This document shows, one piece after another, positions 24,000 through 35,047 of a stretch of 64,000 nt of DNA. The translations under genes and the position numbers were made by a program. Origin of the DNA: Diphasiastrum complanatum (lineage: Eukaryota; Streptophyta; Lycopodiopsida; Lycopodiales; Lycopodiaceae); contig CM055098.1 in the NCBI GenBank assembly GCA_029204225.1, positions 574,501 to 638,500 of the forward strand, given 5' to 3'. A model generated the notes under the pieces. The model ran no database searches and was not told the origin of the DNA. It saw only the letters and a list, made by a program, of their open reading frames with translations. Every line of letters starts with the position of its first letter. Positions within the stretch are counted from its first letter, which is position 1.

Positions 24000-24231
24000 A
24001 TATAGAGGCCCTCTTCTTCAACATGTATGAGATTGCTCACATGCTATTTTGAAGTGTAACCTCCTCACCTAGGAAACTGTTCCACTATATCATAAATAGC
24101 TTGTTACTCCACCTAGACATTGTGTTCCAACCTCTAGCCTTGGAATTATCTAGCACCTTTGGTCTTGAAAATAGGCTTTGTGCCACCTTCTCCTTCCTCA
24201 AAAACGTTTTCACACGTGTGAAATGTACACA
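24000..24231 (+). repeat. Copia-type 5' LTR remnant (3' end)
   Basis: Sequence ending ...cacacgtgtgaaatgtacaca lies immediately upstream of a perfect primer-binding site, as expected for the end of a plus-strand LTR. Its left border was not found. No gag frame follows, so the element is truncated. Confidence 0.4.
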
Positions 24232-24243
24232 TGGTATCAGAGC
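24232..24243 (+). other. Primer-binding site (initiator-Met tRNA)
   Basis: tggtatcagagc is the canonical plant copia primer site, located directly after a CA LTR end. Confidence 0.7.
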
Positions 24244-24949
24244 CTATCTAAGATTAACTTGTATTTTCTTATGGAGGGAACAAACAATGTGAATGATCTC
24301 GTAAGATGTGTGTGATTGCACATAGATTTATCTTGAATATAATACAAGCAATCTAGCTCACAATTCTAAGGCAAGAGCACTCTACACATGCATCTATCAA
24401 AAACCATTCATCACACATAATGAGAGACAACTTTGGGTAAAAAAAAAATAAAGTATGAAATTGGCTTGCTCTCAAGTAGAGAGAGAATGCTACATCAAGC
24501 TCTCGGGTAGAGAGAGAATGTGAAAATTATTCTAAGTGTTGGAGCATGCTACATCCAAATCTCTCTTCAAAAAACTAGATGTGGACTCAATCTCACTCTC
24601 ACTCATAGTAGCTCGAGATCTTGCAGAGTGGAAATGGTGTACAATGATTGTGCTGGGATATTGTTCGATGTGAGCGCGGTCGCGAAGAGAAGTGAGGGGA
24701 GAATCCTCGGTGCATGCAACTATGTCTATCGGATTCAGGCCGACTTCGATAGTTCGAAGTCTACTTTACTTGATCATAGCTTATAAGTTGTTGGATATAT
24801 AGACATGGTTAACTAATTAAAAGAATACTTCTATACTTTACAAATAGAATTAAGGCACTACGTGCTGTTAGTAGTTGTCTCTGGACAATATCTAGTTCCG
24901 TTAGAGATTCTGTCCGGTCATGATGAAAGTACTGTATGTGAAAGATTTC

Positions 24950-25512
24950 ATAAAACAGTAAGCTATTGTATTTCACGCGTGTGGATTTGAAAATAGCATT
25001 TAATGAACATTCTACACAAAATTGCAAGATATTACAAGTATAGTGCACCAATGGATATTAGAACCCAAGAGAACCATGTATAAGCATGAATGAGATAAGA
25101 GAGACTCCTCTTCCCAAGAGATACATCCTTTTATAGCAGGTTCAAACCTAAGTTCAAACTTTGGTTTCCCTCCATAATGAGAAACCCTACTATTATTGAG
25201 CGTGGAAAGGGTGTGACGTCAGGTGAACGTTGGTGATGATGCAAAAGTGCGTCACTCTTACGAATGGCCTTAGGATAAGATTTACAAGATGCCTTAGCTT
25301 TTAGAGCAATTTTGGCATTCAGTAAGGTAGTGTTCCCTTTTTGCCTGTCACCATAACTTGTGTAAGAACACAGTGTCGCGATTCATTCGCATTTTTTTCA
25401 TCTGTGCGAATTTGCATGTAAAAATGCAGACTGCGTGACAACGTTAGTAAATATGCAGCATGAATGGAGGCAGATTAAAAATTGGGATTTAGGAGAGTAG
25501 AAGGAGTAAATC
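24950..25512 (-). repeat. 3' LTR of an antisense copia element (family also at 31.77-32.58 kb)
   Basis: On the minus strand the LTR begins TGTTGGATTTACTCC at 25512, immediately after the polypurine tract. At 24953-25210 it is closely similar to 31769-32030 (for example 'agcatttaatgaacattcta' and 'gtatagtgcaccaatggata'). The end at low coordinates is not fixed and may reach about 24790. Confidence 0.65.
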
Positions 25513-25519
25513 CAACACC

Positions 25520-25533
25520 CCCCCCCCCCCCCT
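25520..25533 (-). other. Polypurine tract of antisense copia element
   Basis: A run of fourteen C on + (G on -) lies between the stop codon of the copia polyprotein and the LTR start. This is the normal position of the plus-strand primer for reverse transcription. Confidence 0.75.
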
Positions 25534-26090
25534 TAATCTGGATCCGTGAATGCCTTGATTTTTAGACTGAGCAATGCACAAAATCTGTTGTGCGCATTAA
25601 CATTGAATGCTTTCGTGAAAATGTCTGCAACCATATCCTGCGTTCTACAGTACGTTAAGCTCACCTCTCTGTCGAGAACCTTGCCCCTGATGTAGTGATA
25701 ACTTATCTCAATGTGCTTACTCCTAGAATGAAATCTAGGGTTGGCCGATAAGACAATAGCACTTTGATTATCACAAAACAAAATTGTAGGGCTGTATTGA
25801 TACAGAGTGATGTCTAACAACAAATTTCTCAACCAAAATGCTTTCTTAATAGATTGAGAAGCAACAATATATTCTGCTTCAGTAGAAGAAAGTGCGATAG
25901 AGGTTTGCTTACAATTGTTCCATGAAATAGGACTGCCATCGAAGAAAAATGTAAATTCAGATGTGGACTTACGATGGTCTGCATCTCCTCCCCAGCTTGC
26001 ATCAGAATAACCACTGAGCTGATGAAGATTGTCGTTGTTGACATTGTTAGCCGATTCTCTAGTACCGAGCCAAGCAGAAGACATAAGTTA
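25533..26090 (-). pseudogene. Ty1/copia RNase H, C-terminal end of Pol
   Basis: The minus frame shows GYSDASWGGDADHRKSTSEF, CKQTSIALSSTEAEY, SATIVLxDNQSAI-type text (LFCDNQSAIVLSANPRFHSR) and VADIFTKAFN. These are the complete catalytic blocks of copia RNase H (Asp in DASW, Glu in STEAEY, Asp in CDNQSA). It ends with the natural stop, followed by PPT and LTR. The upstream RT is absent, so the element is truncated at about 26.09 kb. Relative to other remnants here this domain is well preserved. Confidence 0.85.
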
Positions 26091-26199
26091 TCTCTCACCC
26101 ATGACCGAAGAGGTCTCAAAAGGAAGAGAGCAGAAGAAGCTGAGAGCTGAGCGTGAGAGCCGAAGAAATACTAGCTAGGAAGATAGTGATTAACTATGT

Positions 26200-27082
26200 G
26201 AGCCTACGTGGTGTATCCCAAAGAAGGAATGACCATGTAGGAGCTAGTAACATTTCCTTGAATAGTTGTAATAAATGTAGACCCCCCTTAAAATAGTAAG
26301 AGTGAGCCACCTTTTGATGGTGACCTCTAGTGGAAGGGCAAATTCCACATGTAATTTCTATTTTAGTGGAAATGCCACATGGGCTCCACATGGGCAGCCT
26401 TCTTGCTTATTTAAGGCCCCCCCTCTCTTGTGAGGGAGCTTTTGATTGTATTTTCAAGTTCTCTTGAGCTAATAAAGAGGATCCTCCACGAGTTCTTGAA
26501 GATCACTAAGCTCTTTGTTCATGGAAATGATCGTGAGTGATATTTCTATGATGCTTGATTCCTTGCTTGTGAATTAACTAGATTTTTGTTTCTTGTTCTT
26601 GCTTAGTTGTGGATTAGCTTCAATTCTTGCTTGTGGAATCTTGTAAAAATCAGCATTCAAGTAAACTATAGAGGCTAGAAATGTGGTGTAAACTCTTGCA
26701 TAGTCTTGACATTCTAGTTTTTGATGTTCTTGGATAATTTAGGCATCAAGTAATGTATGTTTCTTGGTTCCTAGATTGTTAAATGCCGTTAGAAATCTTG
26801 TTTCTTGTTTCTTGAATCTGGTTTTGGTTTCAGTAGCTATTCTAGTTCTTGATTGTTCGTTGATTCAATAGTTAGTAGTAGGATTGCTCTCTATGATGAA
26901 TGCTGATCTGTTTGAGTTGTAGATGGTTGCATGACTAGTGTATGCATGTAGCTGAGTATCGGATTTGAGTTACCCACTGACAGACTGGGAAATACGTTAT
27001 GCATTCTTGAATATTGCTTCTGCTCTGTAAACGTTCTAATAAGAAGAATAATTACAAAGAACCATAACGACAAAGGTAATCC
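26200..27082 (+). repeat. Left LTR-like copy of a small LTR element
   Basis: Bases 26464-27082 are about 95% identical by eye to 27794-28413. Upstream (26200-26463), present only in this copy, is a U3-like stretch with a TATA-like ttatttaagg at about 26406, followed by 'ttttgattgtattttcaag' and the aataaag where the shared part begins. The left border is not determined. Confidence 0.6.
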
Positions 27083-27793
27083 AAGACAGGTAAGCAACAA
27101 GAAGAGAAAAACGTGTTCACAGATTCAGTGAATAAGTGAACATTTGGCGCCGTTCCATAGCTACATACACGCTCAACCAAGCCATATCTCAATCTCCTGT
27201 GTTGCGACACCATCGTCTGAGAGCTCCTACACATTCATTGACGAGCTCATCCCTTCGGTCTGGACCGAAGTCCTGCTCGTTTCTCAATCGGAGTCTTACG
27301 ATCCTCACCACGACGAGCTCCACAATCTCAACCAGAGCCGGACCACTACCTCATACCTCTCGACCGAACGAAACCGTCATATCTCAACTGAACCCTTCAG
27401 TCAAAAAAAAAAAAAAATTCACCCGGAGTGCTCAGTAAAAACTCGATCGGAGCACTGCCATCAATTCTCAACCAGAGTGCTCCGTAAAAAAACTCAACCC
27501 GAGTACTGCCATCACATCTCAACCGGAGTGTTCAGTCCAATCTCGACCGAAGCACTCTGCTCAGATCTCGACCGCAACACTTCTGTCAGCTCTCGACAGA
27601 AGCATTCCGCTCACATCTCAACCAAAGAACTCTCCTCCGATCTCGACCGGAACACTCTGCTCAGATATCGACCGGAGCACTTTTCTCAAATCTCAATTGG
27701 AGCACTCTGCTCACATCTCAACCGGAACACTGATGTAAAAGCTATCAAGTGCATATTCCTAGGATATGATGATCGCGTGAAGGGCTATAGATG
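27083..27793 (+). mobile_element. Interior of a short non-autonomous LTR element
   Basis: Between the two repeats are 711 bp. At 27141 lies atttggcgccgtt, resembling the TGGCGCC-type primer site of some plant LTR elements. A 25-bp minisatellite occupies 27385-27735. The last codons read KAIKCIFLGYDDRVKGYR, the conserved end of the copia integrase region. The 217-aa frame across this segment mostly encodes the minisatellite and I do not consider it a gene. The element lacks Gag and almost all Pol. Confidence 0.55.
27385..27735 (+). repeat. 25-bp minisatellite, about 13 diverged copies
   Basis: Consensus atctcgaccggagcactctgctcag, 25 bp; the last eight copies (from about 27538) are in perfect register. 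Earlier copies are shortened or interrupted by A-runs. Because 25 is not a multiple of three, the reading frame rotates from copy to copy. Confidence 0.85.
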
Positions 27794-28413
27794 TTGAGCT
27801 AATAAAGAGGATCCTCCACGAATTCTTGAAGATCACTAAGCTCCTTGTTCATGGCAATGATCTTGAGTGATATTTCTATGAGCATGCTTGATTCCTTGCT
27901 TGTGAAATAACTAGATTTTTGTTTCTTGTTCTTGCTTAGTTGTGGATTAGCTTCAATTCTTGCTTGTGGAATCTTGTAGAAATCAGCATTCAAGTAAACT
28001 ATAGAGGCTAGAAATGTGGTGTAAATCTTGCATAGTCTTGACATTCTAGTTCTTGATGTTCTTGGATAATTTAGGCATCAAGTAATGTATGTTTCTTGAT
28101 TCTTAGATTGTTAAATGCCGTTAGGAATCTTGTTTCTTGTTTCTTGAATCTGGTTTTGGTTTCAGTAGCTATTCTAGTTCTTGATTGTTCTTTGATTCAA
28201 TAGTTAGTAGTAGGATTGCTCTCTATGCTGAATGCTGATCTGTTTGAGCTGTAGATGGTTGCATGGCTAGTATATGCATGTAGCTGAGTATCGGATTTGA
28301 GTTACCCACTGACAGGCTGGGAAATACGTTATGCATTCTTGAATATTGCTTCTGCTCTGTAAACGTTCTAATAAGAAGAATAATTACAAAGAACCATAAT
28401 GACAGAGGTAATC
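27794..28413 (+). repeat. Right LTR-like copy lacking a U3 region
   Basis: Matches 26464-27082 from ttgagctaataaagagg to ggtaatcc. It starts directly after the integrase-end codons, with no U3-like sequence before it, so the two 'LTRs' are unequal. Confidence 0.7.
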
Positions 28414-28439
28414 CTAATGTGAGAATGTCCTAATGTGTG

Positions 28440-29215
28440 AAATTGATCTCCTAAGCTTGGCTCATGCACTATAGATCACCTACTTATTGAAATCCAAGAT
28501 CAATGACAAGATCTAAGGCAAAAAGACCATTCTACATGCATTCATTCATTACCAAAAGGTGTTTCACACATGTGGAAGACTTAATGAAATAAACTAAGTC
28601 CCAACAAGCTCCTCTCCTCGGGTAGAGAGAGAAAATACCACTTTTGGGCTCATCTAGAGAGATAAAACAATACAAGCAAAATTGACAAATTTTCAAATTG
28701 ACTAAAAAACTCATATATCTCTCGTACATGAGAATAAAATTACATATAAAAACTTGTGGAGATCCATACTTGATTCTTATTGGACTCCTTAAACATAGCC
28801 TCTCTAATCCTATTGGATGTGTAATGCAACATCCTTCACTTTTGATTGGACCCTTCCAACACATCTCTCTCTTATGATTGGACCCTTTGACTTTTGCCAC
28901 CACCTAGGGTGCATCACTCATCAAACCTAAACTTGACATGTGTAAGCAACCTAACTAGCTTGAGTTACATCACAATTGAATTTTGACCTAATCATGACAA
29001 AACATGTGTACTTGACCATTTGACCTCTAAAGCCAAAATTGGCCCTATCAAAGTTCTACACCAAGATGCTTGATACAAAATCTTTATGATACCCCTAAAG
29101 TCAACATTATAAACTATTTCTAGGTATTTCATGTGGGAACATGTTTCACACATGTGAAATGTACTCACAAATATTAAACATAAAATTGCCAAGCTAGATT
29201 TTTGCCAATTTTTCA
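28440..29215 (-). repeat. Probable LTR/3' remnant of the antisense copia at 29.2-31.0 kb
   Basis: The segment contains 'ctcgggtagagagaga' and 'cacacatgtggaa/gaaatgt' motifs also seen at 24.2-24.5 kb and 51.1-51.2 kb, consistent with a shared copia LTR family. It lies at the 3' side of the leftward element. Borders are not resolved. Confidence 0.35.
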
Positions 29216-29219
29216 CACT

Positions 29220-30004
29220 ACCAACAATCACCTTGTTAGTAGAAGGAATGTAAACCTTGTAGGCTTTACCCACCTCACTATATCCAACAAATATACCTTT
29301 CCTTGAAGATGGATCCTCCTTGTTGACATAGCATGTGCATCCAAAAGTTTTAAGAAAGTTGACATTCAGCCTCCTCTTGAATAACATCCAAAAGGTGTCC
29401 TTCCATCCAAAATAGCACTCGGCCACCTGTTGCACAAGAAATTAGCACACAACAAAGCTTGATCCCAAAATGGCTTATCAAGGTTAGCACTTAATCTCAT
29501 GGCTTTGGCATTTTCACATAAAGTCCTATTCTTCCTCTTGGCCACTCCATTTTGTTGTGGGGTCCTTGGTGTTGTATACTCCCTCTTGATCTCATGCTCA
29601 TCACGACAGGCCTTGAACTTGGTAGATATGTACTCTCCACTATTGTCACTTCTCAAGCACTTGATCCTTGTAAAAAATTGGCTCTCCCTTACATTCTTGA
29701 ACTTGACAAAGACATCATACACTTCATCTTTGCTCTTTAGTAGATAGATCCAACAAAATCTACTAAAATCATCATTGAAAGTTACATACATCATAGCTCC
29801 ACTATTGTTAATTGTAGTAATTACATGAATATCCAAATTTACAATTTGAAAAGACTTTGTAGATCTAGTATAAGGTAGTCTATGTGACTTTGACAAAGCA
29901 CAAGACTCACAAACATGATTGATACTTTTTAAGGAACTTGGGAGACCTATCACAGCTTGCTTTCTAGCCATTATTTCCAATGACTTAAAGTTGAGGTGCC
30001 CCAT
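29220..30004 (-). pseudogene. Ty1/copia integrase
   Basis: The minus frame starts MGHLNFKSLEIMARKQ, continues with the CX2C part of the zinc domain (HVCESCALSKSHRLP), then the core. Catalytic positions are the first Asp in NLDIHV, the second in CLRSDNSGEY, and NGVAKRKNRTL where the third block normally has Glu. That Glu is replaced by Lys. After a frame shift near 29.4 kb the region ends with VNFLKTFGCTCYV and KGIFVGYSEVGKAYKVY. RT and RNase H are missing, so the element is truncated at about 29.22 kb. Confidence 0.85.
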
Positions 30005-30143
30005 CCTTTTATGCCAAACTTCTTGAATAGGTATTTTCTCTTTTGCAACACATCCAACTTGTTAGCAATAACACAAGCATCTAGTTTGAATCACAACTTT
30101 CATTGCCTTTTACCTTTTGCAATCAAGATATCCTTCTTTTTGA

Positions 30144-30470
30144 TCATACAAGCATCTCCATTAAACTCAACTTTGAGGCCTTCACTCTTAGCAAATGACT
30201 CACACTAAGTAATTTCTTGGTAATAGATGGAATGAACAAAACATCTTTCAAATGAACATTCTTATTTGTAGAGAGAGAAATATGAATTGTGCCAATTCCT
30301 TTGATTGCACACTCACCATCATTGGCCGTGTAGATTACCCTCTTGTCATCTCCATATGCCACTAAAGAGCTCAAATACTCTTTGTGAAAAGTCATGTGTG
30401 AACTTGCTCCACTATCAATCCACCATGGATCTAGATCTCCATCATTAGCAAGCATACATGAAGACATCAA
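30144..30470 (-). pseudogene. Ty1/copia protease region
   Basis: The minus frame reads DPWWIDSGASSHMTFHKEYL, the retropepsin active site in the copia form (DSGAS). It is followed by GIGTIHISLSTNKNVHLKDV and LFIPSITKKLLSVSHLL, the rest of the protease. It lies between gag and integrase of the same element, with frame breaks on either side. Confidence 0.85.
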
Positions 30471-30563
30471 AAAAGCATCATCATTTGCATTTTGAATATC
30501 TAAACCATCCTCATCAAGAGTAACATTACCTTGTTTGTCTCCTTGATCTCTCTTCTTCTTGTA

Positions 30564-31018
30564 GCACTCACTTGCAAAGTGTCCTTTGATGCCACAATAG
30601 AAGCACTTGAGCTTGATCTATCTTTCTTTTTGTCATTTGAAGATCTTGCCCTTTAGACCACTTACTTTTGCTTTTGTCTTTGAAAAGATTTGCCTTCTTA
30701 GGGTCAACACTCTAGAAGTAGACTTGGACTCATAAAGCTTCTCAAAGTTTCCCAAGCCTTACTTGATAAAGTACACTTACCAACTTTCTTGAGAAGTTCA
30801 TTGGTAACATTAATCTTTATCATATGTAGAGCTCTTTTGGCCCTCTTGTCATACCTTAGTTGATCTTGTTGTGTTGCTGGCATTTCTTCCAAACCCACAA
30901 CAATATCCAAAACATCATTAATTTCAAGAAGTGATTCCATCTTCACTTTCCACAATGAATAGTTATTTGAGGTAAGCTTATCATTGCCCTCCAATGTATA
31001 TCCAATTGATCTAGCCAT
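30564..31018 (-). pseudogene. Ty1/copia gag with zinc knuckle
   Basis: The start at 31018 gives MARSIGYTLEGNDKLTSNNY, then SLWKVKMESLL and AWETLRSF, the usual N-terminal part of plant copia Gag. A zinc knuckle lies further on, at 30564-30605 (CFYCGIKGHFASEC, CX2CX4HX4C), separated by frame changes. This is the 5' end of the antisense element whose protease and integrase follow leftward. Confidence 0.8.
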
Positions 31019-31019
31019 G

Positions 31020-31765
31020 TAGCAATGACCTGATCTTCTCTTTCAACTTGTTTCAATGCACAAAGAACTCCTTTGAACAACAACAAATGTTTTCAAAAGG
31101 AAATCACAAAGATATGATACCTCTCAATTCTCTTCTAGCACTTATACCAAGCAAATTAACACATAGAATTGTGAATCTTGATCAACCTAAGATCTATCCT
31201 CAATCTAATGACTCTTGCCATTTCCTAAGATTGAAACACACTCAAATGAAGTTTAGTAATCTCACAATCTAGAGATCCAATCAAAATTAGGGTTTTGAAA
31301 AATTCACAAAAAAATAATTATTTCAATTTCTACATGCAATTGCCTAAAACTTGATATGCAATTTTATATGCACCACTTAGGATTTTCCAATGCTCTAAAA
31401 ATCGGCCAAATCTAGTAATTATGATGTGAAATCGAAATTGATTAAGAATATAACCCTATTTAGAGTTTTGATCTACAAAAGATCCAATCTACATCGATTT
31501 TGGTGTAGAATCCAATCTAGCATGCTCTAGCATTGATATCTTTTCCAAATCATTGATAGATGTGATTGCTTCCTTCATAACCTGAAACACAAGATTTCAG
31601 ATCAATTAAGATCCAAATCTACAAAATGATCTTGGGTTAGAAAGACAACATATCACCAATCTTACAAAATATTAAAAAATCGACATTTACACTATGAATG
31701 AGATGCAAACTCTAATAGATCTTGATCAAACATGAACCAAAACATAAAATAAAGTTGTTGTCCAT
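31020..31765 (-). other. Untranslated/LTR-proximal part of antisense copia
   Basis: AT-rich region upstream of the copia gag start. No gene is seen. 'gctctagcattgatatc' at about 31526 may be a decayed antisense primer site. Confidence 0.35.
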
Positions 31766-32580
31766 ACAAAAACAGTAAGCTACTATATTTCACACGTGTG
31801 GATCTAAAAATAGCATTTAATGAACATTCTACACACAAAATTGTAAGATATCACAAGTATAGTGCACCAATGGATAATAGAACCCAAGAGAACCATGTAT
31901 AAGCATGAATGAGACAAGAGAGAGAGAAAGACTCATCTGCTCGCGAGTTACATCCTTTTATAGTAGGTCCAAATCTAAGTTCAAACTTTGGTTTCTCTTC
32001 ATAATAAAAAAACCCTACTATTATTGTGACTAGATTCAATGTCTCTACTACTCAGATTGAATCTCTCCAAAAATCGTGTTCTACACTTTTCCACACTTTC
32101 CAAAAGTGTTTATTCAAATGCTTTTAGACTAATATAACTTTAAAAAGTCAAACTCTAAGTCTAATATGAAATTGGCCTCAATTGCCATATAAACAAATGT
32201 AACAAATTTGACTAAACTAGTTGAAATCTCTCACACTGTTGAGCTGCCGAATGTTCGAGTCGACTATTGGAGATAGACATATGCCTTGTTGATGAAGTTG
32301 AATTGTCGATGTCGGATGTCCGCCAAATAGTCAGTGTCAGATGAGTACTTGATGTGTCCGACGAATAGTCGAGGTAGGCCGAACTATCGAAGGGTGGCCG
32401 AATAGTCGGTGTCGGCTGGGTTGTCAAAACATTGTCACCGATTCCTTTGTATTTTTGCAAACTGTTAGAAAACGAGTGTATTTCTACAAAGTGTGCAACT
32501 GTACAAGTATTTACAACAATTAATGAATGGATCTAGATTAGTGATGAAATAAGAGATGGAGAGGATAGAAATCCAACACC
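31766..32580 (-). repeat. Copia LTR, same family as 24.95-25.51 kb
   Basis: Closely similar to 24953-25210 for about 260 bp and ends with the same aatccaacacc boundary (32570-32580). The middle (32230-32420) contains several 'ccgaatagtcg'-like repeats absent from the other copy. Confidence 0.65.
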
Positions 32581-32608
32581 TCTCCTTAATACTGCAGTCG
32601 TCATAAAA

Positions 32609-33507
32609 TGCGCACAAAAGTGTGCATTTCATGCACTTATTCAAAAAATCATATCTCATATATTATGATGAATTACATCAAATCCTTTCACATGTGTGTT
32701 TTTCATATATACATTTACTGATTAGAAAGTTTGAGACCTTCATTTTGAGCAACTTATATGTAAGATATGATGTGTCAAACATGTGGGGGTACTGATGAAA
32801 CTTTGATACTTTCATATATGGGACTACATTGTTGTGAATTTTACATTCAATTTTTAGCTTGTCTACTCTCAAAAATCCTATATGATTATAGGAACATGTC
32901 TATTAAAAAAAAATTGAATTTGAAAATCTATAGAGATAGATACGTGCATTCAAAGTTACCCTTAAATGTTGATAAAAGTCACCAAAACTGGAAATATTAT
33001 ATATGAGTGTATAATACCATAATTTTAACAATATTCTTTTTGGTTTGTCTACTTTAAAATGTATTATATGGCCATAGAAACATGTCTCTCAATATTTTTT
33101 TCAATTTGGAGTTATGTAGAGATAGATATGTGCATCTAAAGTTACCCATATCAAGTGTTGAAATGTATTGAAAATTATTGAAATGTTCTACAAAGTTTTG
33201 GCTCTTTTGGAGGTGCTTTTAACAACTCTTTCTTTGGCTATCTACTTTCAAAAATCTTTTATGACCATAGAATCATGTCTGTAAAATTGTTTTTTTACCC
33301 ATGTGAATTGTTGAAAAGTGCTGAAAATTGAAGTCTTTTGGGGCCAAATTGCCATCAATTGAGAGAATTTTTTTTCAAGTCTTCCAATAACACAATGAAG
33401 AGTCAAGTCTAGTTTCACATACAATTGAAAGATTTAAATTTCAATCATTTGGTGGCATGTTATGTCTCGTCAAGTGACCAAGGGTTTTATGCACACTTTT
33501 GTACGCA
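32609..33507. mobile_element. 0.9 kb terminal-inverted-repeat insertion with three internal diverged repeats
   Basis: The left end tgcgcacaaaagtgtgca (32609) and right end tgcacacttttgtacgca (33490-33507) are inverted copies with one mismatch. Inside, a unit of about 185 bp beginning 'ctact.tcaaaaat' and including 'ata.gaa.catgtct' and 'agagatagatacgtgcat' occurs three times (about 32863, 33049, 33241). It sits between a copia stop codon (33542) and its LTR (32580), which are only about 20 bp apart in the related copy at 25.5 kb. This supports insertion. Confidence 0.55.
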
Positions 33508-33541
33508 CACGCACAAGAATGTGTTGAAAACAACTCTAATG

Positions 33542-34085
33542 TTAATCTGGATCCTTGAATGTCTTGATTTGGAGATTCAAGATAACACAAAAATTCTTGT
33601 GTGTTTTCTGATTTAATCCTTTTGTAAATATATCAGCTGCCATGTACTGGGTTCTGCAAAAGTTCAGACTTACATCCTTGTTGAGTAGTTTGCTCATGAT
33701 GTAGTGGTATTTAATCTCGATGTGCTTGTTCCTAGAGTGAAATCTAGGATTGATCGATAATGCAATAGCACTCTGATTGTCGCACTGAATAATTGTTGGA
33801 GCATATTGTTCGAGACCAATATCAAACAATAAATTTCTCAACCAAAATGCCTCTTTGGTAGCTTTAGAGGCTACAATGTATTCTGATTCTATAGATAACA
33901 CTGCAATGGAGGTTTGTTTTCGACTATTTCATGATATGGGAACATTATTGAACATGAAGACAAGTCTAAAAGTCGATCTTCTGGTGTCAATATCATAGCC
34001 CGTACATATCTGATTACTCTTAAAAGAGCTTTCCAGTGGATCATACCGGGGTTGGCCATGTATTGGATCAAGGAGCTGATGGCGT
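33542..34085 (-). pseudogene. Ty1/copia RT end and RNase H
   Basis: The minus strand reads MANPGMIHWKALLRVIRYVR (end of RT), then in another frame GYDIDTRRSTFRLVFMFNNV, then ESEYIVASKATKEAFWLRNL, IQCDNQSAIALSINPRFHSR and AADIFTKGLN to the natural stop. Two frameshifts break it. It is the same family as the RNase H at 25.5-26.1 kb. Confidence 0.8.
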
Positions 34086-34478
34086 TGATCGGGAAAGGTA
34101 GAGATAGCTATCATCCCATCGAGTAAATTTCCATGATGTCTACGCAATGCACAAGTTGAGTCATGAATTTTGGATGCCTCCGTATAATGCATTGTATTCG
34201 AACAAGACAGAACAAAATGACGTTCTTCTCCATTAGAACCCCATGTCATGAATTCAACCCTTTCAATCAGCATGGTTTCAAGCATTAAAATTGCCCGCAT
34301 CACACTTATAGTTTCAACATCCTCCATCGAAAATCTAGGCTCACCAACCAATACTTTGGAGACAATGACAAAGACTTTCATGTACTGTCCGCTGGAACTA
34401 GGCTTTTGAACAATTTTCCATGCCTTTGTAAAGAAAATTGGATTTGCATCACCAACGAGCATGAGGACAGTCTCTTCT
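34086..34478 (-). pseudogene. Unrecognised open frame fused upstream of copia RT end
   Basis: The minus frame is open from an apparent splice acceptor (ctttctag, 34480) and reads AVEETVLMLVGDANPIFFTK, KVFVIVSKVLVGEPRFSMED and ERHFVLSCSNTMHYTEASK. It then runs into copia sequence at about 34085. It has no copia, gypsy or LINE motif that I know, and its composition is that of a normal protein. It could be an exon of a host gene captured or disrupted by the copia element. I cannot name it. Confidence 0.4.
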
Positions 34479-34594
34479 ACTGCCTAGAAAGCCTACAAAC
34501 GCTCATCATATAAACAACATTCGTATGAGAAGACAAAAACATAAAGTTTTTAATATATATATTATATATATGAAAGTATATATATGATTTTATG

Positions 34595-34596
34595 AC

Positions 34597-34651
<55 letters not shown>

Positions 34652-34652
34652 G
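34595..34652. repeat. (TA)n microsatellite
   Basis: About 28 consecutive TA units, with shorter TA runs just upstream at 34553-34590. Confidence 0.95.
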
Positions 34653-34767
34653 AATATATAACCATATATTATCCCATATGCGATTAAGATTTTTAAATTA
34701 GAATTTTTTTTTAAAACCACTATGTCTTGTTAAATTAAATTTTCTAAATTTAAGAAAAGGTTAAATC

Positions 34768-34920
34768 TCCCCCCCACCCACCGCGTCGAGTGGGCTAGGG
34801 GGAGAGGAATGTAAATTTTTTTTTATTAGACCCCCCCCGCTTGCCCACCTGCCGCGGCGGGTGGGCGGGGGGAAATTCAATTAAAAGTTCCTATTTCAAA
34901 TTTCTAGCCCCCCAACACCC
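34768..34920. repeat. GC-rich inverted-repeat block
   Basis: In very AT-rich surroundings, 34831-34872 is a hairpin-capable sequence (ccccccccgcttgcccacct facing ggcgggtgggcgggggg around a ccgcgg centre). A related half-site, ccccccacccaccgcg...gggggag, lies at 34768-34804. It has no coding potential. Confidence 0.6.
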
Positions 34921-35047
34921 GCCGTTTTTTTTTTAAATTTTTCCCTCCAGCTGCAGAATTTTTTGTTGCAAATTTTTTTCGATGCCTTCGTGAAAATTTT
35001 GCTATGGCAACCTTTGCAAAAATTTTGCACGCGATAAGGTGGAAGAA

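Noticed and set aside
24520-24786. 88-codon plus frame after the primer-binding site
   Set aside because: Does not resemble copia Gag; the segment shares LTR-like 'gtagagagagaatg' motifs and looks non-coding.
27144-27797. 217-codon open frame considered as a gene
   Set aside because: It is mostly a 25-bp minisatellite translated in rotating frames, followed by copia integrase-end codons.
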